Shown: one piece after another, positions 1 through 12,889 of the stretch | Numbering within the stretch: the first letter of the stretch is position 1 | How the letters are laid out: each line of letters begins with the position of its first letter | Source of the DNA: Otis tarda | Lineage: Eukaryota; Chordata; Aves; Otidiformes; Otididae | Direction: 5' to 3' | Assembly (NCBI GenBank): GCA_026413225.1 | Contig: CM048557.1 | Coordinates: 20,562,871-20,626,870 of the forward strand | DNA length: 64,000 nucleotides | The notes under the pieces: generated by a model | Told to the model about the DNA's origin: nothing | The model's database searches: none | What the model saw: the letters and a program-made list of their open reading frames with translations, nothing else | Program-made: the position numbers and the translations under genes

Positions 1-593
1 AGGTCCACGGAGGAGCAGAGATCCACTTGGAGCCCGTGAAGGACCCCGTACCGGGGGAGGTGGATGCCTGAAGGCGGCTGTGGCCCGTGGAGGGCCCGCT
101 GGGACAGCCGTTCTGGAGAGACTGTACTCCGTGGAAGAGATGACCCACGCCGGAGCAGTTCCACGAAGGACTGTGGCCCGTGGGAGGGACCCCACGATGG
201 AGCAGGGGAGGAATGTGAGGAGTTCTTCCCCCGACCATGAAGCAGCGGCGTAAAACAACGTATGATGAACTGACTGCAACCCCCATTCCCTCTTCCCCCT
301 GTGCCACTCGGGGGAAGGTAGTAGAGATAAAGTTAAGCTTGGGAAGAGGGAGGGGTGGATGGAGGTTATCTTGTTCTCTGTCTCATTATCCTGCTGTTTG
401 TAGTAATAAATGAATAGTTTTCCCCAAGTCGAGTCTGTTTTGCCCGTGACGGTAACTTTAAGGATTTCTCCCTGTCCTTATCTCAGACCTCGAGCCGTTT
501 TTCCTTATATTTTCTCTCCCTGTTCTTTCGGAAGGTGGGGGGAGTGAGAGAGAGACTGCGTAGTCTGGTCCTGATCAGGGCTGAACTACAACT
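1..593 (+). mobile_element. Solo or partial ERV-L-like LTR, 3' portion (copy A)
   Basis: This is the 3' part of a long avian LTR; its 5' part lies outside the window. Base 1 corresponds to about base 37968 of the complete copy at 37424-38566, and the two read as about 95% alike by eye. A poly(A) signal AATAAA lies at 405-410, followed by the typical U5-like end GGGGGGAGTGAGAGAGAGAC and a terminus CTACAACT, where the complete copy has CTACGACA. No retroviral coding sequence follows, so this is either a solo LTR or the 3' LTR of an element whose body lies to the left. The left flank is not visible, so no target duplication can be tested. Confidence 0.9.
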
Positions 594-2624
594 GATAACT
601 TCCAATTTTTGTGCACAGCACAGCCTTAAAAGTGAATTAAAGAGATTTATTCTGTATTTAGAGTACAAATGTTGCATCACCATGCTTCCTTAGGTAACTT
701 GCTTGTGGGGCTTTCTTGATAGATAACAGACCTCATTTGGTATAAATTGTTGCAGCTCAGTTCACTGCTGTGAATCAAAGCTATTTTGAAGAAGCCGAAT
801 ATATGCCCAAGATTTTCAACATTTTCATAATCATAGTAATGTGTTTTTTCAAATATTTTTGTCCTTTGCTATCAAAATAAGTTGTATGACTCCTATATGT
901 TTGTATTGAGGCTTTGGCTTTTTTGGCATAAGTTGATGTACACCATAAATATTCAGTGTCCTCAATACAGATTTCGCTATTTTCATGGGCTTTAAATTCA
1001 CTTTTCTTCAGCAAGTCTGGATTCCTTTGTGCTTTGTTTCTGAAGCCTTTAGAAAATTTCTCTCTGACACATCCCTTTGATTAGAATATAAAACGACAAA
1101 AAGCAAATATCCAAACCCTATGTGTTCAAGAGAAGAGCAGATTTTGTTTCTCTCATGATGACCTATGTAATTATTCTGGATTTCTTAAAAATTTCCTTTA
1201 TATGTCCACATGTCACTATTTTTTAACTATCCGTGTTTCTGTTTATGCCTATATTTCTAGGAATATAATTGTGTTAAATTCCATTGCATCACAGTCATAA
1301 AAAGTCCTTTATCTTTCATCTTTGTTACAACAGTGACAGTTGCTTGAAGTATAAAAACCTGAAATTAAGCAGGACCTTAATCAAGAAATGTTCTCTGAAA
1401 GCTGAACCAGACTGTAATGTATGGTGTTGAAGGCACTGGCTATTTTTGTCCAGATTGGACCAATAGTTTTGTCAGAAAGCATGTGGTGCTGAGACTGTGA
1501 AAGTCATAGCCCAAGCACAAGTTCTCCTGTAATGGAGAACTGAGTGGTTTGCTTCACTTAATCTACAATTAAGGAGCAACACTGGGTCTGAGGCTAAACT
1601 CTTCACGTACCAGACCTTGAGTAATACCATCTCAGTCCCTCTTGGACTGTTCTGCAGGTGTCTTCTCTGTTGAAATCCTGTATGATTTTATCTTTCTAAG
1701 TACTATTTAAAATGCAGTATTCTGTCAGGTAAACCTTTTTTTTTTGCATATTCTCCCTTCTGCTCAAGGCAGATGTGTTTATTAACCCATTTCCTAGACA
1801 GTTTGATTATCTTTTTTGGCGAGTTTGAATGCGGCTTGCTGGCCTCTCTGACCAGTCATCACACCCGTGCATCTGTCTCCCTTCCTGGTAGCTTTCCAGT
1901 CTTCACGTCAATCTTCTAAGAAGGAAATAATGCTTAAGTATGAAGATTCGTAATTGATTACTATCTTACAGATGCTTGAGATAGAAATTTTTGTAAGCTG
2001 CTGAATGCACCTGCTATACTGCAAATTCATGACATTGTTTATTCAGCGCTTCCCCACTGTCTTGCTTACTCTGCCAGTGCAGGTGCAATGCCTTATTACT
2101 TACATTCCTTTGTCTTATAAGGTGAAACTTTCATTTGAATGTTCACAGAGTTGAACTGCATCTTCTAATGTAACATTTGAGTTGCTGCATCTTCAACAGG
2201 TTCCCATTTCTCCCCCTTCGATTATTAACCCCAGCCGTTGATGTCGTTACGGGCTGTGTTTGTTTTTTCTTTGTACAATGGTTGGCCTGTAACTTAAAAG
2301 ATCAGTGTTATCGGTGACAACTAAGTCTGTTACTATGTGGCTGATAAGCCAGGTTATGTCTGTTTCTGTGTTTGTTCCACAGCCATGGCAAATGCAAGGA
2401 GGAAGAAGATCTCTGTATGTCAGCAGAAGTTAAAGCATTCATTCAAGTTTATCTTTCCATTCAAAGCACAATGTCTTGATTTAAAATCCCAGTGTTATTA
2501 GTTCTGTCTGTGCACCAGAACATATCTAGTGTTCCAAAGCATTCCTACCTTTATACTGACTAATCCTGTTTCTCCTCTTCCCTAGCAAATCCAGGTGCTT
2601 AACATGCAACCACATTTATCATCA
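594..2624. other. Intergenic DNA, nothing recognised
   Basis: This is AT-rich upstream flank of KCNQ1 with stop codons in all frames. The short open frames (for example 781-1014 on the minus strand) have no recognisable domain or splice context. No clear repeat was seen. Confidence 0.5.
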
Positions 2625-2785
2625 GAGCTACAAAGGAGGACAGTGCTATTATCTCATTTACAAATTAAGAACCTGAGGCACAGATAAGAACAATGACACA
2701 TCAGAGATCACACAGGAAGTCTGTGGGAGAACTGGGAGCTGAACTCCGGTCATTCAAGTCTGAGGTTAGAGACCAGAACTTTCCT
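2625..2785 (-). repeat. MIR-like ancient SINE fragment
   Basis: Read on the + strand, this follows the reverse complement of the MIR core in order: a TATTATCTCATTTACAAATT-like block, then CTGAGGCACAGA, then GATCACACAGGAAGT, then GAACTGGGAGCTGAACTCCG, then a CAAGTCTGAGGTTAGAGACC-like end. The element is therefore on the minus strand. MIRs predate the amniote split and are rare and heavily diverged in birds, which fits the many mismatches. The outer limits are approximate. Confidence 0.75.
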
Positions 2786-5700
2786 CTTTGATGGAGGACT
2801 GAAAATACTTTCTAAAATTTGATATACTTACAGGAATTCGGTGCTCTCTTTGATAATTTCTTATTATTTATTAGGTGAATCTGAGTTAAGCATCCCATTA
2901 AAATTCAGCCTATTTTTCTTTGTTTTATTTTCTTCCTTTTGCACTGACAGCTACCCATCAAACTACTAAGTTTATTAAGGTTTTCTTTTCATGTATCATT
3001 GCTTGTAATGGTAAATGTCAAATATTATGCTATTCTCTTTCAAGTATTTGCCTAGATTATTAACAGAAATCAAACCACAGACATGTTTTCAATGGGAAAC
3101 TTGGGCTAAGCTATCAGTCTTTTTCTTAGAGAATACTCTCATGTTCTCTACCCTGTCACCAGCATTTTGGGAGTCCTAAACCACCAGTGCAGGAGAGAGC
3201 ATTGTTTTACAAGTAGTGTAAAGAGATTTATCTGCTGTTAAGCATAATCTACACCATGTAAAAACTGGACAGGAGGGCCCTCTATATTGAAAAGACCAAT
3301 GAAGAGATCATGTAAATCAGTACTGAAAAGATGCTGGGCTCAAATCCCCAGCTGCATCAAATTGCCATATTATGACTCAGTTTATAGTAGGTGAGTTGTA
3401 TTTTGGGTTTTGTTGCATCAAAAGAAGTCACTGATTCACCCTCCCTTTAGAGTATCAGGTCTCTTGTATTCAAAAGGTGCTTTCTATAAGCTACTTTGTC
3501 CTATTTCTTCCTTAGCTTAAAAATGAGACACTTTAATGAACGATTCTGTGGTTGCCGTGTATGTGACAACAATAAGGCAGGTGGTCCCACTGAGGACCAG
3601 TTAGGCTGTGACCAGGTAGCTCTGCACTGGGAAGAGGCATGCATGTCTGTGGACAATTAATATTAAATGGGTGCAGCTGAAAGTGGGGACAGCAGTACAA
3701 TAAGCAGAGCTTCTCGGGTGAAAGAGGAAAAAAAGAAAAGGGAGCTAGAAGCGCTTCTGAGTGGTGAAGGAGAGGTCTAGGGAAGTACCCTTCAGCAACA
3801 GTGTTCCTTTTCCAGGCATTGGGAGAAAATAACAGCAAGCAGGTGATACTGAGTTTTCAGTCTTTGTAGATGCTTCTGAGATCTTGAGGTGAACAGCCTT
3901 ATTACTGCGGAATGAGAGGAACTGGGAAAGTACTGAGAAGCAGTGTTGCTTAAGACATCATCTCTGCACAACTATAGTTTTTGTGTGTCATACCTGTCAA
4001 GGCATTTTAACCAGCACGATAAATTCTAGCCTGGAACTTACATGGAGATTTGCCTGTTAGTCACATAGGTATCTCCAGTTTAAAAAAGTAGCAACAAATT
4101 ACTGTCTATGACAAACTTTGTTTTTCCTTAGCCTATAATTTAGAACCACAGTTGTTGGGTTCTAAAAAACCTCTGAATTTTAAATGCAAGCTTACTCTTC
4201 AAAGAGTATCTCAACTTCTCTTTAAAAACATATGTAGCCTAAAAAGAGGTTTACAGAACAAACTATTCAGTCATCATACCTGAATTCTCTAGTAAAAGAT
4301 TTACTGTGTCAGAGGACACTCTGATAATAAGGTATTACCTTTCCATGTATTAAACCAGACCTGTAAAAGAATGTGGTTGTGGTTGAATGGCAAAGTTGAG
4401 CAGGTTTGCAAGCAATAATCCTTAATTTTATAACTGTATGAAATAGCTTTCTTATTCTTAAAATGCCAATTATTTTTTCTTTTTATTAATGTGACAAATC
4501 TTTTTATTTCACTGAATTATCAATGTTAAGAAAGTATTTACGTCTATTATCAGAAATACCTACAAAAAATGTGGCAAAACACCTGTAGCCTTTTAAGCCA
4601 GACCAGCTAAACTCGATACTTTAGCCACTAGAGGGACCTCCAGGAAAAGAATATACAAAAACTCTTGCAAAGGCTACTTTAAAGAAAAAAAACTAAACAA
4701 ACAACTTTGCAGGTCAAAAGAGTTGTCGATTGTTTATAATGAGTTCTGAAATAGTAGGGAATATGTATTAACTAATTATCTCATAACTTTTTGCCCCCAA
4801 AAAAGCAACTTCTTTTCTCCTGGTAGGATATAAGCTTGGAGGGTTGTTTCCTCTTCACTGAATTAGTGAGGTTCGCACATCCACTTCCAAGACACTCGTA
4901 ATTTAGGAGTAAGATTATCTCTTTTGAGCAGTACAAAGCAAATAGTTATTTTCTTTTCAGGCTTTCTGAGAAGAATAGGATTTGGATGTGGTGCAGTCAG
5001 TCTGAAACCAATAAGCATAGTTTCTCACTTCAGCAGAGCCCTCGACCTATTTCAAATTTTAACAGCAGTTTATTAGCCCAATTAACAAATGTTAGTGCCT
5101 CACCGTGCATGCAAGTGCTTTCTAAAAAGTAGTTATGCTACGACTCGGATCACTGGATTTGTAATTAGCAATCAATCAGGGAGATGACAAGGGCACTCTA
5201 ATGTTCCCTGTCATACTTCTGCAGTACTATAGAAGACATTGTGGTGTTCTTCACATACAAAGTTTTGGGGCTCTGCAGAGCACGAATTTAGCAAGCTTTA
5301 GTTTTAGCATAACTACTGTAAAACTAAGAATCCTGGTACGAAAAGTCACTGTACTTCTGAGAGACTGAAGATGAAGACACAAAGACAAGAATTGCAGTTA
5401 ACCCAATTAGCAAAAGGTCAGGGATGGGACTAGAATTTGGCATTAAATTACAATTATGGAACACGTTAAAAATTTTTTTGCAGGACCTTAAATTATGTTG
5501 CATTGTTTACCTTTACCTGTTAGAATGGTACTAGCAAAATGAAAACCCTTACTTTGTGAGATGAAAACAACCTGAAATTCCAGTTTGGCAGAGCTGATTG
5601 TTGCACAGGTCTCCTGTGGTCTATCTACTGAGTTTTATAGTTTCCATTTTGTTTGCTTTGAGAGGTTACTTGCTGAGAAAATGTGTACTGGCAGGGGAGG

Positions 5701-6722
5701 AGACATTGCTAGTACTTTTTCTATTATTCTTTGTTTTTTGTGTTTTTTTTTTTCTGTTTGGGGCATTAGAAAGCTCTTTAATGAATTATTCTTTGAAAAA
5801 TCTTTGCTTCTGCCACTGAGTTAGCATTATATTCCTTGCATTGCATGTGTATAACCTCCCACTGAAGTTTTCTAGTGAACAACCTGCAATTAAAAGACAC
5901 ATTCAACGATAGTCACACTTAACTGGGAGAGTGATGACTCTTGAGATCAAAAGTGGGTTGCCAAGTGGGCCCTGCTGAAGAAGAATGGTTATCTATCCCA
6001 TGTCATTCCATACGCATGAAGCAGGATATTATATGTTACAGATTAACATGGTCACAGGCAGGAAGTGTTCCTTGACCATGAAGAGATTTAGTGATAACTA
6101 GTGATTTCTTTACTTGCTTCAGCTGCTAAGAGTGAAATCATTCCTGAAATACCAGGACATCTTTTTATTAAGTCACCTCCATGAATAACTATGGAGCAAA
6201 AATTCAAGGGGGATTTCAGAATTTCAAAAGTTCAATTGATTTATTTGGAGCTTATTCAGTTGTGTTATTTGATACTGATTTTATTCTAACAGAGGATTTG
6301 TGACTAATGCAAGGAGGTGAATTTTCTTTTGATGCAAGAAGATGATGTAACGATTTATTCATTTGAAGAATGCCATTAGTCACTCTGCCATCACAGATAC
6401 CTTTGCGTGTGTAAGAATATGCATACTGTATCCTGTGTGGCATTATGTGAGTAATCAAATGCCTGTTGAGCCTCACGTGCTTCTGAGATGAGAATATACC
6501 ACATCTGTCTTAATGATGAAAATGAATGTTGCAGCATTTTGTGAGCCTCTTTAGTTTTCTCTTTTGGAGTGATACTCTGAAGAATCCTTCTTCAATTACA
6601 AAAATTGCTGAATGATTAACCACATCAAAGAACTGAGAAGGATGGGTCACCACGCACAACTGCTGAAACAGACCTGAGAGAATACATATGCATGTGTGCA
6701 CAAGTGTGTTTGGCTGTCAGAA
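2786..6722. other. Intergenic DNA, nothing recognised
   Basis: AT-rich flank with no gene-like open frame. Short frames such as 3533-3838 (minus) and 5585-5824 (+) have low-complexity hydrophobic translations arising from T-rich DNA and no supporting signals. Confidence 0.5.
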
Positions 6723-6954
6723 ATCATAGAATGATTAAATGGTTTGGGTTGGAAGGGACCTTAAAGATCATCTAGTTCCAACTCCCCTGCCCTGGACAGG
6801 GAAACCTTCCAGTAGACCAGGTCGCTCAAAGCCCCATCCAGCCTGGCCTTGAACACTTCCAGGGATGGAGCATCTGCAACGTCTCTGGGCAGCCTGTTCC
6901 AGTGCCTCGCCACCCTCACGGTAAAGAATTTCTTCCTTATGTCTAAGCTAAATC
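6723..6954 (-). mobile_element. CR1 LINE 3'-end fragment
   Basis: The + strand begins with ATCATAGAATGATTAAATGG, a decayed copy of the reverse-complemented CR1 tail, then shows the hallmark block GGTTTGGGTTGGAAGGGACC and CTGGCCTTGAACACTTCCAG. It ends near AAGAATTTCTTCCTTATGTC. CR1 is the dominant avian non-LTR retrotransposon and is usually 5'-truncated, leaving only the 3' UTR as here. The retrotransposon reads on the minus strand and has no coding capacity. Confidence 0.95.
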
Positions 6955-9900
6955 ATAAATGAGAGCTCCTAAAGGTATCCCCTCTAAGTTTTATGAGGCT
7001 TTCACAAGTTTTAGATTTTTATTTTTTCGTACTGACACTTTAATCAAAATCTGCATACAGATTGGGAGCAGGAAAAAAGTGTTGAGAGGGATGTTTACAA
7101 GATGTGATGCACCATAGCAGTTCAGCTACATTTCTAGCTCGACTTTTATCTTCTTACTGCCAGTGAGCCCTTCAAGGGCTCTGTCCTGAAGTCCTGCTCC
7201 TAAACAAGTAAACATTTATGACCTGAATTCTTCAGAATCACTTATACCTGGAGGCTTTTTGTCAACTAGCAACAACATCAAACAGAACAGGCTAACATTG
7301 CAGAAAAAATCTGGGTCTTTATTAACATAAACCAGAATTCAGTTGGCTGGTACTGGCCTTTCATACAAAGGAATGTTCATTGACAAGAAAAATTAAGAGT
7401 CTACCAACTATTGTTGCAGAAATACTCTTGCTCAGTCTGACTTGGAAGGGTTTTTACTTTTACTTTTTGGACACTTTTTTTCTGACAACAAAGAATGGAA
7501 ACGTTGTAAATAGCAGGACTAATTCAGGACAAACAGGAAATATCTTCTTTTTTTTTTTTTTTTTTAACCTTGCAAGATTCAAATTTAAGTTGCAGAGCAG
7601 TTGAGCATTTAAACATATGCATAACTTTGAACACATTAAACAAAACAAAAATAAATGGTTTGTGTGTTCTAAGTCTAAATATATTCTCAGAACCTTTCTT
7701 GAAACTTTGCCTTAGGACTTAAAACCTGAACATTGGTAGACAATAACAATAACATTCTTTCCCAGAACAGCATCAATATGCTTTAAAAACCTATGAAACA
7801 ATGTAAAAATAAAGGTTATAAATGTAGACATAACCACGCAGTAAGACAGCATTCAGACAGAGAATATTAATTGGGATTGTCAGCTGCTGGACTGAATAGC
7901 CTCCACACTCCAGATCTCTGGTGCATGCAACTGTCTTCTGCAACGTTACTTCTCTCTACTGACTGGATTCCTAAACTTGCTGCATCCACAGTTAAAAATA
8001 AGACGGAGAAGGATCAAAAGCCAGTTTAAACTTTCTGAATAGAAAGTTATCTGCCTTCTTCTGTCTGCGCCATTTGTCTTGAGAGACTGATAGAAGAGCA
8101 GACTGCATAAACACCTTTTAAAAGTGTGTCTTTTTTGACAGTGATTAGTCTTTTTATGAAGAGATTTATGTGGTCTCTGACTTACGACTGATCAACTGCT
8201 AACCTGTTAGGTTGCTCCTGCTCCATTAATCTGTTTCAAGAGGAGGAATGTGAGTCTCTTTTTGTTTTTTTCAGGTCCTGTTCTGTCTGTAGATAGTTAA
8301 TTTGCTACTGAAGGCAGCATTTCAGAATAGACGAGGCTATATTGTCCAGTTTTCAGGAAACAATTTATTGAGTCTATGGTCCGGGACATACTTTGCCCAT
8401 CAAGTAGGCTGCTGTAATCTCCATAATTCTTGAGGATGAACATCTGTGTCTTTCTATACAGCACTTGTCCTAATTATCAGCACTGTACTGTTGTGCTTTT
8501 CAAATAAATGGCAAAGGTGTCACCTTCCCAAGACATTCTTACCCTGGTACTTCTTGATGGTGCTACTGCTTTTGTGGACTCAGAGAAACCCTAGACAGCA
8601 ATGGTTAATAGATGCCTAAATTGCAGGTAGAGCAATGAATAACTGAGGATCTTCCTGATCAAGGAAGCTGGAATAAATTCACTTGAAGGAAAAAGTGAGC
8701 TGAATTAACGTGGGGATTCTCCCTAGCTCCACAGCTACGTGACCACAAGGTACTAGTGGAGGACAAAGTTATTACTGCATGTTATTAGATTTTTATCTTA
8801 ATGGTCAGGCTTTGGGGGCATATCGCAGTTTCAAATGATTTACACTCCCCGTATCTGGAGTTTCTACTGGTGTACTCCCTAAGTTGTTTGGCTAGCAGTG
8901 CTAGTCACCAGGGAAGATCTGCTGGATTTATACATAAGTATTATGAATGTATTCAAGAGCCTGTAACAAAGATTTTGCTTAAATTTAAAACCTAATGTTA
9001 AGCTGGCATAAAAGCATACCAGTTGTATATTAAGAGATGGTGATCAATTAAAAAGAATGGTAAATTAGATTACCAAGGTGTCCAATGAAAAATGTGTATG
9101 GGTACTCAGAAAAATGTTCTTAATTGCAACTTGATAAATGAATGAAAACTAACATATATCTCCCCGTCTCCCCACTAAAATGGCTAAGCCATAGTTTCCC
9201 CAGGATTTAAAAAACGAAGCAAACTCCTTTATCTCTTTCCACTTTTCTTGCCTCTGCTTTGAATCATAAGGCTGATGTTTATTTGTCAACATGTTATTGT
9301 TATTGTTGTGTTTTCAAGCTTTTTTTTGTGTCTAAGGTCTACGTACTTAGTTGTTTTGCAGCTTTCAATAGGAATATTTCTAAAGTAATGACATGCCTCT
9401 GTGAAATGAATTTTTTAATTGATAGAGAATATTTCAAAAGTTATTGTCATATAGTTATTGCTACATGTCCTATATCAACAAGCTAGGACTTTATTCTCAG
9501 TTCAGTATAGCGTTGCATTTACCTTCATCACTGGGTGTGTTTTTAAAATGAGCTACTGATTGATTAAACTGTGTACTCTCCAGCAAATGGAATGCAACAA
9601 AATATTTGCTTAAATTAAAGAAAAATAATAAGAAAATTAAGACAAAGCAACTGTCTTTTTCCTGTCCTTGAAAAAAGGTAACATGTCCTCTATTACAGGT
9701 GGGTAGAAATGGAAAGTGGCATTTAAATAACAAACAAACAAACAAAAACGATCCCCCAAAGTAATCTAACAGCAAACAAGATGATTTCTATGCCAGTGGA
9801 GAACTGGTGCAACCTGTAGATGAAACATGTTAAAGGCTTTCAGAAAATAGAGAACATTCAGATACTTGCTGTTTGTTTGAGTCTTAGCTTCCACAGGGAA

Positions 9901-12180
9901 GTAATCACATAAAAGATCAGGGTGTCTCTTTATAACTGGCTGCAGCAATTCTGGCTTGTAAACGTTCAGCGGCGATTTAACAGTATGATCTTACACAATA
10001 CAACGGCAGGCACAAAGTGAAAAGATAGCATGTAATGAACATATCTGACAATGCATGCATAATACCCGTCATAATTTGGTGCAGGATAACAGAAACACAG
10101 CCCCAAGCTGGTACGAACACTTCTGATCTGCTATAGCTCAGTGGTGGGATTTTCAGAAAGGCTTTACGTGTCCTGCTCCAATTAAATTACTAGAATTGGG
10201 AGCTTTAGCATCAGCTTCATTGATGTTATTATCATCATACTTTAGTGATTTATCACGTCTTATTTACAGAATCAAAATCCTCTCAAAGACATAATGATTT
10301 AAAACAGTACTTACAAACTTTGAAATAACAGCTATCATGGTTATTATTCATTTTGCTGCAGTTCTGTAAATACTCAAAGGAGACTAAATTATTATTGTTC
10401 TAAGAAACAATTCAGTGTAGCACTTGTACCTTAATATTTAAAACCTATATCCTCCTTATCCAAGATATTTTCCTACTCTCTTCACTATCAAAGCCTAGCT
10501 ACCTGGCTCTATAAACATATTTTAACACTCATCTGCTTCCTCTTCCCATTTTTAGCTCTTCCATAGATACACTGTACACTCTGGATTTTTCTCTCTTCCA
10601 CTTAAGTAATTCTATTGTTTTGTAAAATGAACATGATTAGTATCAAGACATGGCTACATATGAAGGGGGAAAAGAGAAATTGCCATTACCATGTTAAAGT
10701 ATTCATCTTGAAAATGTTGCAAATTATAATACAGTTTTGGTAACTTAATATATATTACAGATAATTATCCCCTGGATTCTCATCACTAAGTAGTCGCCTA
10801 TTTGATACTTTTATTTAAGTATGCTCTTGCCTTCCCCTATACCAGACAGATGTTTTAGCATTCAGTAACATGAACTAGCTGGGAATCATCTAACAAAATT
10901 ATTTTTACTATATAAAATAAATGTCATCACCCATCAGTTACACATTTGAAAAAGTAGATTTTGATTAATTCCTTGACTCTGGGGAAAAGATGTTTAGCTG
11001 TTGCCTAAATACTAATTTTAATACTTCTAAATTTAAAATTCCTTTATTTGTGATGATTCTTTGAAATATTTAGCCAACATTAGAGGTCCAAACCCAAACC
11101 TTATTAACATATTTCTGACCTGAAAAACAGTTCGTCTGTGGAATATATTTGAGACTTTTCTTGTTTTGCAGTAAGGAAATTATTGAAACAAACTTGGGTT
11201 GCTTGGAACAATTTCTCATTGAACACTGGGGATCAAATTTTGTTCTTAAAATTTTCTTCCCTGCTTAGCTATTTAAGTATGTAATACCTCTCTAACATTT
11301 GGTTTGGAAGGAAATTGTGTAAGTAATACAGAAATTCAGTTTTCTTACGTTCAGATATATTAGGCTTTCTAGTCTCTGTTTTGTTAATCACTGGATAAAT
11401 AACAACATAATGCCATGATTTTTTAAAAACATTTTTAATCAGTTTTTGAAGACTAATATAATGTTAATATGAACATACAGCTTCTTGTTTTGCTGAACTC
11501 TGTAAATTATGTTTTGCAGCTGGCTCCAGGATAAGGTCCTGTATAACCTAGACAGTATGTTGATCTTTAAAATAAAGTGGAACACTTACATAAAGAAACA
11601 CATTTGTTAACTTTAATATCAAGACTTTATCAGGCTGGTCGTCAAACAGCCTTCAAGGGTAGCAATGACATTCTTTCTTCCATTAGTCATTTTTCTTGCA
11701 GGCTTATTGCAAAAATGAACAATTTCTCAAAATAGAGAAACTTGGCTCTATTTTGAACAGATGCAGGAAAGGTTTCCTTTGAAATGCTGTTTTTATTAAG
11801 CTAGTTTGTTCTTCTTGCGGGGTGGAGGGGGAAGAACTGGTTAGCATGTTGTTGGTTTAGAAACAAGTTTTGCAAATTATCTTTTTAACACTTCTGGTTT
11901 TGTATTCCTAAGAAAAAGCCAGATCCTTCACGGGTGTAAATTAGTACTTTAAAAGAGCCTACAGTCTTGCTTGTTTACATTAGTGAAGGATCTTGCCCAG
12001 TTTCCCTACCACATGTGCAGCCTGACATTTGAATGGAACTGCAATTAGCAGGGTTGTTTTTGTTTAACTTTATTTAGCACCTTATCTTCTCGCGGCATTC
12101 TTGTCCCAGTACCAGTATCAACCATGAACTCAACATAGCTCTTACTAGTTCTGTTCTATTTTGAGCTAGAAGGAAAAAAA
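6955..12180. other. Intergenic DNA upstream of KCNQ1
   Basis: This is about 5 kb of AT-rich flank. It contains a T18 run at 7548-7565 and only short chance-like open frames. A TAAT-rich and TGATTTAT-containing stretch around 10180-10420 could be a conserved noncoding element, but this cannot be judged from one sequence. I recognise no gene or transposon here. Confidence 0.45.
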
Positions 12181-12290
12181 CCGAGCACTCCAGATCAAAG
12201 AGCACCCTCCTCCTTCGCTCTGGGAATAGAAATTGTTAACTAATTGGTGCAACAAAGGCTCTTATTACCATGACAAATCAATTCACAGGA
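12181..12290. promoter_or_regulatory. Candidate distal regulatory block upstream of KCNQ1
   Basis: About 0.9-1 kb before the start codon, this block contains AGATCAAAGA (TCF/LEF-like) at 12193-12202 and ACAAAGG at 12252-12258. It also has GTTAACTAATT (partly HNF1-like) at 12235-12245 and a homeodomain-like ATCAATTCA downstream. These are short motifs that occur by chance; only their clustering beside a CpG-island promoter makes them notable. Inference only. Confidence 0.2.
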
Positions 12291-12889
12291 CAGCTAAGTA
12301 AGTCACAACTTACTCCACCACACAGGAAAGTTATCCAAGCCCTCAAAACAGACCCTGCCACAAAGAGAAAATGTTTTTGGTGTTGATGAGAGACCCAACT
12401 TATAGAGAATGCCAGTCTGCAGAACTGTGTTTGTTGTGTTCTACAATTTGCCCAATTACTCAGCTGTTTGATCCCTTATGTTGCTGTAACACCAGGGACT
12501 GCAAGGCCTGTTGGCCAGGCCTTTATGCTCGTTACTTGTATTAAAAAAGAGCCTCCCGGGGAATCCCAGGTCTGTCAGAGCTCTGGTGTTCCCAGACACT
12601 GAAATTCTGCAAAAAGGGACAGAGCAGCAAGGCCCTGAAGGCTCTGGTGGTCCTAAACCCGAGGTAAGGGGTTGTACCGCGGGAGCTCAAGCCACCCACA
12701 GGCCTCAGGACTGGGAAACACTGGGGCGTTTCGTCCCCACAGATGCTGAGTGGGCTGAGAAGACAGGAAAACCCGATGGGCTTCTGGGGAAATGGCAGGC
12801 TTCCCCCTGGCCACTTCCACGCAGCCACGTGGGTGACAAGGGGACAGGTGACAGGGGTCGAAGTCAGCAGTGAGGAAGGGTGGCCTGAC
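12291..12889. other. KCNQ1 proximal upstream region, transition into CpG island
   Basis: GC content rises steadily from about 12480. Open frames here (for example 12511-12873 on + and 12541-12891 on -) are by-products of GC-rich DNA with few stop codons. They have no recognisable domain, and the two strands are equally open, which argues against real coding. Confidence 0.5.
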
